A stretch of 64,000 nucleotides of DNA, from the NCBI RefSeq assembly GCF_042685645.1, contig NZ_JBHUNX010000001.1, positions 1 through 64,000 of the forward strand. Reading direction: 5' to 3'. This document shows positions 50,354 to 57,811 of this stretch, in pieces; the stretch's first letter is position 1; each line of letters opens with the position of its first letter. The stretch is from Salininema proteolyticum (GTDB lineage: Bacteria; Actinomycetota; Actinomycetes; Mycobacteriales; Micromonosporaceae). The notes beneath the pieces were generated by a model, which was given only the letters and a program-made list of their open reading frames with translations, was not told the origin of the DNA and ran no database searches. Made by a program: the position numbers and the translations under genes.

Positions 50354-50448
50354 TCAGCCGGAGTTCCGCCAGGGGTCGACCAAGTCGACACCGATATCGT
50401 CGAAGTCCTTCGTATTCCGGGTGGCGACGGTCGCCCGGACCGCCGCTA
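50354..50448 (-). pseudogene. C-terminal remnant of a VapC-type PIN-domain toxin
   Basis: About 31 codons read LAAVRATVATRNTKDFDDIG, then VDLVDPWRNSG and a TGA stop. This is the characteristic end of VapC toxins (ATRNTKDF...G(V)xxxxPW) with the last acidic residue of the PIN site, but nothing upstream encodes the rest of the domain or an antitoxin. It starts within the stop codon of the DUF402 gene, so a deletion probably joined the two. Confidence 0.7.
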
Positions 50449-51018
50449 ACCGCAGACCCAGTCCTGCGGCGGTTCCCAGTCGCGCCACGCCTCCCACCAC
50501 GGGCGGCCGTCCGCCAACTGCTTGAGAACGTCGTCGCCGGAGCGGCGCACCGCCTCGGCCTCGGCGGCGCTGATGTGGCCGTCGTCGACCCGCCGCTGGA
50601 ACTTCTCCTCGTCCTTCCACTCGTACGAGCCGTCGGGGCGGATGATCAGGTCCAGATCCAGGTCCAGGGAGTCGAAGCCCTCGGAGGAGACCTTCAGCGG
50701 CCGCTGGAAGTTGACGTACCAGTGGGCGAAGGCGCCCTCCTCCGTCCTCCGCCACAGCGAGTAGTACTCGCCGGGCCGCTGCAGCTGCAGCACTCCCTCG
50801 GACATCCAGTAGGGCTCGAAGGACGACCAGCAGTGCGGCCCCCAGGAGAACGGCCCGTCGCCGAAGATCAACGGCGTGCGGTGGGCCAGGTAGAGGCCGG
50901 TGACCTCGTAGTCGTGGACGGCCACGCGCGTCGGGTAGCTCAGCCACGGCCGCCCGTCGAGCATCTCCCGCCGCAGGGCTATCCGGCCGCTCGGAATCAG
51001 GTCACCTTCGACGTCCAT
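50446..51018 (-). CDS. DUF402 family protein
   Basis: A 190-residue DUF402 (FAU-1-like) protein. The conserved core runs from YYSLWRRTEEGAFAHWYVNF through FDSLDLDLDLIIRPDG to WKDEEKFQRRVDDG, containing the Asp/Glu/Lys residues seen in nucleoside-diphosphatase or RNA-binding members. The start at 51018 follows GAGAGGA. Relatives hydrolyse nucleoside diphosphates or bind RNA; no specific role can be assigned. Its stop abuts a VapC remnant. Confidence 0.82.
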   Translation of the reverse strand: MDVEGDLIPSGRIALRREMLDGRPWLSYPTRVAVHDYEVTGLYLAHRTPLIFGDGPFSWGPHCWSSFEPYWMSEGVLQLQRPGEYYSLWRRTEEGAFAHWYVNFQRPLKVSSEGFDSLDLDLDLIIRPDGSYEWKDEEKFQRRVDDGHISAAEAEAVRRSGDDVLKQLADGRPWWEAWRDWEPPQDWVCG

Positions 51019-51213
51019 GGCAGTCCTCTCGGTCGGAGCGGTGAACACGGGGCCGCGAGCCGCCTCGGCTCTCACCCCGACTCGCAGGCCCGATGGTCGG
51101 TTTCCGTGTCGATTGCCGGTATTCTACCCCGCCGTCCGCACCCCGAGCGTCCATCCCGGGGCACCGGCCGGCGGTAGAATCGGTGGTCATCGCACGGTGA
51201 CGGAAAGGCGACG

Positions 51214-52041
51214 ATGGGCACGGCACACCGCGGAGCGGTCGACGGGGCGAGCGAACCGGGCGATCCGCACCGCCCCAACGAGGACCTGGCCCGGACCGGG
51301 CGCCACTGGGCGCTGGTCTTGGACGGCATCACCCGCTACCCCGACGACGGCTGCGAGCACGACGTGCCCTGGTACGTCCGCACCCTCGCCGAGTCCGTGG
51401 CCGCCGTCCTCGACTCGGCCGACATCCCCGGCTCGACCTCGACGCACCCGCTCCCGGAGATCCTCGCCGAGGCCGTCCGCCGCACGACCGGGGCCCACTC
51501 CGCCACCTGCGACGTCGACAACCCCCTGACGCCCGGCGCCACGGTCGCCCTGGCCCGGTGGACTGCCGACGCGGTCGACTACCTGGTCCTCGGCGACGCC
51601 GCCATCGCGTGGGAACGGGAGGGGGCCGTCTCGGGCGTCAGCGACGACCGGCTGGCCGCGCTCCCCGACCCGCCCGCGCCGGTCGACGTCGGGGGCCTGG
51701 TCCGCTACGCGCCGGACTACGTCGCGAGCGTCCGCAACCAGCCCGGCGGGTTCTGGGTGGCCGACTCCCGCCCCGAGGCCGCCGCCCGCGCCGTGACGGG
51801 GACCCTTCCCCGCGAGGGCCTCTCGACCCTGCTGCTGTGCACCGACGGAATCACCCGGCTCATCGACAAATACGGCTCGACTTGGGCCGACTGCCTCCGT
51901 ATCGTCGAGTCCGGCCCCGAGGCGCTCGTCAAGGAGGTCCGCCGGCGCGAGAACGCCGGCCCGGCGCCGTCGGGGAAGCTCCACGACGACGCGACGGCCG
52001 TCCGGGTCCGGTTCGACGCCATGGAACCGGACGACCGCTGA
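51214..52041 (+). CDS. PP2C-like protein phosphatase
   Basis: A 275-residue protein with PP2C landmarks in order: PHRPNEDLARTGRHWALVLDG (metal-binding Asp in VLDG), YLVLGDAAI (GD motif), LLLCTDGITRL (second metal Asp) and HDDATAVRVRF at the C-terminus. It has no membrane helix and no attached receiver or PAS domain. It lies alone after a TAGAAT box (about 51174) and a GGAAAGG site. Ser/Thr phosphatase activity is likely; its partner kinase is not in the window. Confidence 0.82.
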   Translation: MGTAHRGAVDGASEPGDPHRPNEDLARTGRHWALVLDGITRYPDDGCEHDVPWYVRTLAESVAAVLDSADIPGSTSTHPLPEILAEAVRRTTGAHSATCDVDNPLTPGATVALARWTADAVDYLVLGDAAIAWEREGAVSGVSDDRLAALPDPPAPVDVGGLVRYAPDYVASVRNQPGGFWVADSRPEAAARAVTGTLPREGLSTLLLCTDGITRLIDKYGSTWADCLRIVESGPEALVKEVRRRENAGPAPSGKLHDDATAVRVRFDAMEPDDR

Positions 52042-52106
52042 CGGAGACGGGAACCGCCGCTGCGGGCCCCGTCGGCGTTCGCCCCGTCAGAGCTCCGCCC
52101 GGCCGC

Positions 52107-53573
52107 TCACCGCGAGCCCGCCGAGGCCGGAACACGCCCGGACTCCCGCACGGCCTCCGCCGGGGCCTTCCTCTTCGGCAGGAACATCGCGATGACCAGG
52201 GCCGCGACCGCTCCCAGCGCCGCGATGCCCATGATGGTGCGGAACGCGTCCTGCGAGGGGACCGCCACCCCGCCCAGGTCCATGGTCATGTGCGACAGGA
52301 TCATGCCCGCCACCGCGCTGGACAGCGACGTGCCGATCGACCGCATCAGGGTGTTGAGGCTGTTGGCCGCCGCCGTCTCCTCCACCGGCGTCGCCCCCAT
52401 GATCAGGGCCGGCATGGCGCCGTACGAGATGCCGATGCCCGCGCCCATCGTCGCGGAGACGACGACCAGCTGCCACAGGCTCCCCATCATCACGATCCCC
52501 AGGCTGTAGGCGCAGGCCACGACGACCGCGCCGACCATGAGCGTCGTCTTGGGGCCGCGCGAGTTCGTGATCTTCGCCGAGACCGGCGACATTGCCATCA
52601 TGACCAGCCCTGAGGGCGCCATGGCGAGGCCGACGGTCAGCATGCTCTGCCCCAGGCCGTAGCCGGTGGCCTCCGGCAGCTGGATGATCTGCGGCAGCAC
52701 CAGCGACATCGCCAGCATCGCGAAGCCGAAGACGATAGAGGCGAGGTTGGTGACCAGCACCTGGCGCCGCACGGTGGTGCGCAGGTCCACCAGGGGCCGC
52801 TTCTGGCGCAGCTCCCAGAAGCCCCACAGCACGAGGACCACGGCCGCGGCCGCGAAGAGGCCGAGCGTCCGGCCGCTCGTCCAGCCCCAGTCGGCGCCCT
52901 TGGTGACCGCCAGGAGGAAGCTGAACAGTCCCGCCGACAGGCCGACGGCGCCGACCACGTCGAAGCTCCCGCCGCTGCGCACGGGCGACTCCGGCACGAT
53001 GGCCGTCACCAGGATCAGCGCCAGCACCGCCGCGCCGGCCGAGGCCCAGAACAGGGCGTGCCAGTCGGTCCGGTCGGCGAGGAAGGCCGCCGCGGGCAGC
53101 CCGAGAGCGCCGCCGACGCCCATGGAGGCGCTCATAAGCGCGATCGCCGAGGCGAGGCGCTCGCGGGGGAGTTCGTCGCGCATAATGCTGATGCCCAGCG
53201 GGATCACGCCGGCCGCGAGGCCCTGCAGGGCGCGCCCGGCGAGCATCGGGGCGAGGTGGTCGCTGAGCGCGGCCACCGTCGATCCGGCGGCCAGCGACAC
53301 CAGGCTCAGCAGGAGCATGCGGCGCTTGCCGTACATGTCGCCGAGCCGGCCCACGACCGGGGTGGCGACCGCGGCGGCCAGCAGGGTGGCCGTGACCGTC
53401 CACGACGTGTCGGAGACGCTCGCGCCGAGCAGGCTCGGGAGCCGGGGGAGGATCGGCACGACCAGCGTCTGCATGAGGGAGACCACGATGCCGGAGAAGG
53501 CCAGCACGGCCACCAGGGCCCCGGGCTTCGGCGCTCCCCGGGCGTGAGCGGGAGTGTCGGACGGTTCGTCCAT
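52107..53573 (-). CDS. DHA2-family MFS multidrug transporter
   Basis: A 488-residue drug:H+ antiporter of the EmrB/QacA type with fourteen predicted helices. The motif-A loop GRLGDMYGKRRMLL and the motif-C-like GVIPLGISIMRDELPRER are present. The ATG at 53573 (MDEPSDTPAHARG) is preferred; an in-frame TTG at 53588 lies just upstream. It is divergent from a TetR regulator across about 120 nt with a perfect palindrome, a standard TetR-efflux pair, so substrate-responsive induction is expected. Confidence 0.9.
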   Translation of the reverse strand: MDEPSDTPAHARGAPKPGALVAVLAFSGIVVSLMQTLVVPILPRLPSLLGASVSDTSWTVTATLLAAAVATPVVGRLGDMYGKRRMLLLSLVSLAAGSTVAALSDHLAPMLAGRALQGLAAGVIPLGISIMRDELPRERLASAIALMSASMGVGGALGLPAAAFLADRTDWHALFWASAGAAVLALILVTAIVPESPVRSGGSFDVVGAVGLSAGLFSFLLAVTKGADWGWTSGRTLGLFAAAAVVLVLWGFWELRQKRPLVDLRTTVRRQVLVTNLASIVFGFAMLAMSLVLPQIIQLPEATGYGLGQSMLTVGLAMAPSGLVMMAMSPVSAKITNSRGPKTTLMVGAVVVACAYSLGIVMMGSLWQLVVVSATMGAGIGISYGAMPALIMGATPVEETAAANSLNTLMRSIGTSLSSAVAGMILSHMTMDLGGVAVPSQDAFRTIMGIAALGAVAALVIAMFLPKRKAPAEAVRESGRVPASAGSR

Positions 53574-53616
53574 GGGAGGTGTTTCCAATCTGTCGGTGAC
53601 GTGACCGAGAAATAGT

Positions 53617-53634
53617 AAGTCAATTGATTGACTT
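53617..53634. promoter_or_regulatory. TetR operator, perfect 8-2-8 palindrome
   Basis: AAGTCAAT-TG-ATTGACTT. It sits between the MFS and TetR start codons, 43 nt from the MFS ATG and 60 nt from the TetR ATG, and overlaps a TACTAT box on the minus strand. Confidence 0.8.
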
Positions 53635-53693
53635 TTTGCAAACGGATATGGTCAACTGTTGGAGATCCCGCCGAACGACGAGGAGACAGGCCC

Positions 53694-54347
53694 ATGAGCC
53701 CCGAACCGACCGGAGCCCGCGCGACGCGCGTCGCCGCCACGCGCGAGTCCATCCTCACCGCCGCCGAACGGCTCTTCGCCGAACAGGGGCTCAACAAGGT
53801 CTCCAACCGGCAGGTCAGCGAGGCCGCCGGCCAGGGCAACAACACCGCCGTCAGCTACCACTTCGGCGGCAAGGAGGACCTCGTCCGCGCCATCGTCCGC
53901 AAGCACAACGCGCCCATGGAGGAGCGTCGGATGGCGATGATCGAACAGGCCGGCGACTCCGGAGACCTGCGCGACTGGGTCGCCTGCCTCGTGGTGCCCT
54001 ACACCGAGCACCTCGACTCCCTGGGCGAACCGACCTATCTCGCCCGATTCTCGGCGCAGCTGATGACAGATCCCGTCCTGAGGTCTATAGCTATAGAGGA
54101 GACCAACGCGACGCCGTCCCTCTCCGAGGCGAAGAAGCGCTTCATCGCCAGCCTCGACCTCCCCCCGGAGGTCCTCGAGGAGCGCCAGGAGATGGCCCGG
54201 CACCTCATGATCGTGGTCCCCGCGCTCCACGAGCGGCACCTCGCCGTCGGGCGCAAACCGCCGCGAGCCACGTGGCGGGCCACGGGGACCGGTCTCGTCG
54301 ACGCGATCGTCGGCCTCTACCAGGGCGCCGTCACCCCCGTCGACTGA
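53694..54347 (+). CDS. TetR family transcriptional regulator
   Basis: A 217-residue regulator. The N-terminal HTH (about 12-58) includes ILTAAERLFAEQGLNKVSNR and the recognition segment NNTAVSYHFGGKEDLV; the C-terminal ligand domain is helical. AGGAGA precedes the ATG at 53694; it is the only one-component regulator in the window with a clear ribosome site. A longer frame back to 53628 would overlap the operator region. It probably controls the divergent MFS gene and perhaps the P450 operon starting 95 nt downstream. Confidence 0.88.
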   Translation: MSPEPTGARATRVAATRESILTAAERLFAEQGLNKVSNRQVSEAAGQGNNTAVSYHFGGKEDLVRAIVRKHNAPMEERRMAMIEQAGDSGDLRDWVACLVVPYTEHLDSLGEPTYLARFSAQLMTDPVLRSIAIEETNATPSLSEAKKRFIASLDLPPEVLEERQEMARHLMIVVPALHERHLAVGRKPPRATWRATGTGLVDAIVGLYQGAVTPVD

Positions 54348-54441
54348 ACCAGGACGCGCCCCCGACCAGAGAGGAGAAGACCGACGGCCCCCGGTGTCCC
54401 GCATCCGCTTCGCTCACCGACGAGCAGAGAGAAGGCACACC

Positions 54442-55656
54442 ATGTCCGACACCACCGCGCCGACCGAGATCCCCTTCTACCCCATGGAACGGGCCGAAGG
54501 ATGCCCGTTCGCGCCGCCGCCCCGGCTCATGCGGATCCAAGAAGAGGCGCCCGTCCAGCGCGTCCGCCTCTGGGACGGCTCGACGCCCTGGCTCATCACC
54601 CGCTATGAGGACCAGCGCGCGGTGCTGGGCGACCCCCGCGTCAGCGCCGACCTCTTCCGCGAGGGCTACCCCGCGCCGGCGCCGATCGTGGGAGAGCGCT
54701 CCAACGTCAGCTTCATCTTCAAGGACGACCCCGAGCACAACCGCCTGCGGCGCATGGTGACCAAGCCCTTCACGCTGCGCGGCGTCAAGGCGATGCGCCC
54801 CGCGGTCCAGAGGATCGTCGACGACCGCATCGACGCCATGCTCGCCGGCCCCAAACCCGCCGACCTCGTCCGGGACTTCGCGCTCCCCGTCCCCTCGCTG
54901 GTCATCTGCGACCTGCTCGGAGTCCCCTACGAGGACCACGACTTCTTCCAGGAGCACAGCAAGCGCCTGCTCGACCAGAGCCCCGACCAGGCGCCCCGCG
55001 CCGAATCCAGGGACCGGCTCGTCGAGTACCTGGCCCGGCTCCTGCGGGACAAGCGGGACCGGCCCGCCGACGACGTCATGTCCACCCTCGCGCCCCGCGT
55101 CGACTCCGGCGAGCTGTCGGAGATCGACGCCGCGCAGACCGGAATCCTGCTCCTCGTCGCCGGGCACGAGACCACCGCCAACATGATCACCCTCGGCACC
55201 CTCGCACTGCTCCAGAACCCCCGGGCGCTCGCCGCGCTCCGCGAGGCCGACGACCCCGCCGTCGTCGACAGGGCCGTCGAGGAGCTCCTGCGGTACCTCA
55301 GCATCGTCCACAACGGACGCCGCAGGGTCGCCCTCGAGGACCTGGAGGTCGCTGGGCAGAAGGTGAGGAGGGGAGAGGGCCTCGTCATCCCCACCGAGAG
55401 CGGCAACTGGGACGAGTCGGTCTTCCCCGGCGCCGCCGAACTGGACATCGACCGCGACGCGCGGCGCCACATGGCGTTCGGGTTCGGCGTCCACCAGTGC
55501 CTCGGCCAGCCCCTCGCCCGCCTCGAACTCCACATCGTCTACTCGACCCTCTACCGGCGCCTCCCGGCCCTCGCGCTGGCGTGCGACCCGGCCGACCTCT
55601 CCTACCGGCACGGCTCCCTCGTCTACGGAGTCCACGAGATGCCCGTGACCTGGTGA
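54442..55656 (+). CDS. Cytochrome P450, CYP105-like (first of a pair)
   Basis: A 404-residue soluble P450. I-helix AGHETTAN, ExxR in VEELLRYL, heme loop FGFGVHQCLGQPLAR. The N-terminal PFYPMERAEGCPF and the HQCLGQ heme loop are typical of CYP105-group actinobacterial enzymes that hydroxylate xenobiotics, vitamin D-like compounds or macrolides. AGAAGG precedes the ATG at 54442. It is very similar to the next gene, indicating tandem duplication, and shares the downstream ferredoxin. Confidence 0.92.
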   Translation: MSDTTAPTEIPFYPMERAEGCPFAPPPRLMRIQEEAPVQRVRLWDGSTPWLITRYEDQRAVLGDPRVSADLFREGYPAPAPIVGERSNVSFIFKDDPEHNRLRRMVTKPFTLRGVKAMRPAVQRIVDDRIDAMLAGPKPADLVRDFALPVPSLVICDLLGVPYEDHDFFQEHSKRLLDQSPDQAPRAESRDRLVEYLARLLRDKRDRPADDVMSTLAPRVDSGELSEIDAAQTGILLLVAGHETTANMITLGTLALLQNPRALAALREADDPAVVDRAVEELLRYLSIVHNGRRRVALEDLEVAGQKVRRGEGLVIPTESGNWDESVFPGAAELDIDRDARRHMAFGFGVHQCLGQPLARLELHIVYSTLYRRLPALALACDPADLSYRHGSLVYGVHEMPVTW

Positions 55657-55740
55657 GCCCCATGGCATCCCGCTCCGATCTATGGGCTAAAAAGAAGACG
55701 CCCCGACACGCCCCGCATCCGAAGACAGAGAAGGTGAGCG

Positions 55741-56949
55741 ATGACCGACTCCGCCCCGACCGAGACACCCTCCTACCCGATGCGGCGGGCCGAAGGCTGC
55801 CCCTTCGACCCGCCCCCGGGACTCAAGGCCCTGCAGGAGAGCGGACCGCTCGCGCGCGTCCGCCTCTGGGACGGCTCGACGCCGTGGCTGGCCACCCGCT
55901 ATGAGGAGCAGCGCTCGCTGCTGGCCGACCCCAGGATCAGCGTCGACATCCGCAACCCCGGATACCCCTCCACCGGGCCGGCCCTGGGAGGCGACGCCGG
56001 CATCAGCTTCCTCTTCATGGACGATCCGGAGCACAACCGCCTGCGGCGCATGGTCACTCAACCGTTCACCCTGCGGAGCGTCAAGGCCATGGCCCCGGCG
56101 GTGCAGAAGGTCGTGGACGAGCTGATCGACGCCATGCTGGCCGGGCCCAAACCCGCCGACCTGGTCCGGGACTTCGCCCTTCCCATGCCCTCGCTGGTCA
56201 TCTGCGACCTGCTCGGCGTCCCCTACTCCTCGCACGAGTTCTTCCAGGAGCACAGCGAGCGCCTCGTCGGCCGCGACACCGCGTTGGAGGACCGCAAGTC
56301 CTCCGCCGAGCAGCTCGTCGGCTTCCTCGTCCGGCTGGTGCACCAGAAGGCGGCGGAGCCGGGCGACGACGTCATGTCGACTCTCGCGCCCCGGGTCGCG
56401 GCGGGGGAGCTGACGGACGTCGAAGCGGCGCAGACCGGGTTCCTGCTCCTCGTGGCCGGTCACGAGACGACCGCCAACATGCTGGCGCTGGGCACGGTGG
56501 CCCTCCTGGAACACCCCGAGCAGCTGAAGGCCTACCGGGAGGCCGACGAGGAGGGCGTCGAGCGGGCGAACGAGGAGCTGCTGCGCTACCTGACGATCAG
56601 CCACAACGGACGCCGCCGGGTGGCTCTGGAGGACATCGAGATCGCGGGGACTGTGATCAGGAAGGGGGAGGGCGTGATCGTCCCCTCCGACATCGGCAAT
56701 CGCGACGCGGAGGTATTCCCCGACCCCGACGCGCTCAACGTCGGGCGCGACGCGCGGCGGCACATGGCGTTCGGGTTCGGCGTCCACCAGTGCCTCGGCC
56801 AGCCCCTGGCGCGCCTGGAGATGCGGATCGCGCTGTCGACGCTCTTCCGCCGGATGCCGGATCTCGCTCTGGCCTGCGACGTCTCGCAGGTGCCGTTCAA
56901 GCACGACGCCACCATCTACGGCGTCCACGAACTACCGGTGACGTGGTGA
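55741..56949 (+). CDS. Cytochrome P450, CYP105-like (second of a pair)
   Basis: A 402-residue paralogue of the upstream P450, with AGHETTAN, NEELLRYL and FGFGVHQCLGQPLAR at matching positions. Most differences lie in substrate-recognition regions (for instance RNPGYPSTGPALGGDAG in place of REGYPAPAPIVGERSN), suggesting different substrates. The ferredoxin gene starts 13 nt downstream, so the pair is co-transcribed with its electron donor. Confidence 0.92.
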   Translation: MTDSAPTETPSYPMRRAEGCPFDPPPGLKALQESGPLARVRLWDGSTPWLATRYEEQRSLLADPRISVDIRNPGYPSTGPALGGDAGISFLFMDDPEHNRLRRMVTQPFTLRSVKAMAPAVQKVVDELIDAMLAGPKPADLVRDFALPMPSLVICDLLGVPYSSHEFFQEHSERLVGRDTALEDRKSSAEQLVGFLVRLVHQKAAEPGDDVMSTLAPRVAAGELTDVEAAQTGFLLLVAGHETTANMLALGTVALLEHPEQLKAYREADEEGVERANEELLRYLTISHNGRRRVALEDIEIAGTVIRKGEGVIVPSDIGNRDAEVFPDPDALNVGRDARRHMAFGFGVHQCLGQPLARLEMRIALSTLFRRMPDLALACDVSQVPFKHDATIYGVHELPVTW

Positions 56950-56962
56950 CAAGGAGGTTTCC

Positions 56963-57178
56963 ATGAGGATCAGAACCGAGCGCGAGAAGTGCGTCTCGTC
57001 CGGGCAGTGCGTCATGAGCGTGCCCGACGTCTTCGACCAGGACGAGGACGAGGGCATGGTCGTCGTCCTGGACGACGAGCCGCCGGCCGCGCTGCACGAC
57101 GATGTGCGCCATGCCGAGGAGGCCTGCCCGGTGCGGGCCATCGTCCTCGACGAGGGGTCGAGTCCCGGCGGGGAGTGA
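56963..57178 (+). CDS. 3Fe-4S ferredoxin for P450
   Basis: A 71-residue ferredoxin with Cys10, Cys16 and Cys55 (CVSSGQC, ACPVRAI); a C-x5-C plus a distant CP is the three-ligand pattern of [3Fe-4S] ferredoxins that serve CYP105 enzymes. A strong AAGGAGG precedes the ATG. A ferredoxin reductase is not in the window and must be shared. Confidence 0.92.
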   Translation: MRIRTEREKCVSSGQCVMSVPDVFDQDEDEGMVVVLDDEPPAALHDDVRHAEEACPVRAIVLDEGSSPGGE

Positions 57179-57190
57179 ATCCACTCGCAT

Positions 57191-57224
57191 GCGAGGGGGG
57201 CGTCCGTACGGACGCCCCCCTCGC
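57191..57224. terminator. Perfect 34-bp palindrome after ferredoxin gene (first of two)
   Basis: Uninterrupted palindrome with core GTCCGTACGGAC flanked by G6/C6 runs, 12 nt after the ferredoxin stop. Confidence 0.75.
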
Positions 57225-57252
57225 GTCATCGGTGTTCAGCCGCCGCACCAAG

Positions 57253-57284
57253 AGCGGGGGCCGTCCGTACGGACGGCCCCCGCT
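57253..57284. terminator. Perfect 32-bp palindrome (second of two)
   Basis: Uninterrupted palindrome sharing the core GTCCGTACGGAC with the first; flanks are different. TTGTTCC follows on the plus strand. Confidence 0.7.
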
Positions 57285-57308
57285 TGTTCCGCAACTCACG
57301 GCGATTTT

Positions 57309-57348
57309 ACTTAGAAGTCCTCACTAAATTTAGTTAGAATGGCTAAGT
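57309..57348 (+). promoter_or_regulatory. Leaderless promoter and operator of MarR-MFS operon
   Basis: The -10 box TAGAAT (57335-57340) is 6 nt before GTG 57347. Palindrome ACTAAATTTAGT (57323-57334) ends next to it, and an outer repeat ACTTAG/CTAAGT (57309-57314 and 57343-57348) includes the start codon. Confidence 0.7.
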
Positions 57349-57811
57349 GAATGACAACCGGGACTCCCTCGCCTCCCAGCTTCGGGTCATCTCCGTCGAC
57401 TTCTACCGCATGTTGCGGCGGCTGACCCCGAACCACCACCTGACCCTCTCCCAGGGGCTGACCCTGCGCCTGCTCGTCAAGCGGGGACCGCAGCGGCTCA
57501 GTGAACTGGCCGCCGCCGAGAGCGTCTCCCTGCCTTCGATGAACAGCATCGTGGGGCGCCTCGAACGCGAAGGGCTCGCCGTCAAGGAACCCGATCCCTC
57601 CGACCGCCGCGCCGTGAGGATCTCCGTGACCGACGAGGGCCGCCGCTACTACGACGACCTGGCGGACATCCGCCACCGCTTCCTCAAGGAGAGGCTCGGC
57701 GAGCTCACCGAGGGCGAGATCGCCGCGCTCGAAGCGGCGCTGCCCGCCTTCGAAAAGCTCTTGGACTGGGAGGGGAGCCGTCCCGACGACACCGGAAAGG
57801 AGCCGCAGTGA
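57347..57811 (+). CDS. MarR family regulator
   Basis: A 154-residue winged-helix regulator (SELAAAESVSLPSMNSIVGR as the HTH, wing GLAVKEPDPSDRRAVRISVT). Starts with GTG and is leaderless by sequence. Its stop overlaps the start of the MFS gene (GTGA), so regulator and transporter are translationally coupled, and the palindromes over the promoter suggest autoregulation of the operon. Inducer unknown. Confidence 0.9.
   Translation: MNDNRDSLASQLRVISVDFYRMLRRLTPNHHLTLSQGLTLRLLVKRGPQRLSELAAAESVSLPSMNSIVGRLEREGLAVKEPDPSDRRAVRISVTDEGRRYYDDLADIRHRFLKERLGELTEGEIAALEAALPAFEKLLDWEGSRPDDTGKEPQ

Noticed and set aside
57180..57300. Repeated GGRPYGRPP peptide in several frames
   Set aside because: It is the by-product of translating the two palindromes with the shared core, not a coding repeat.
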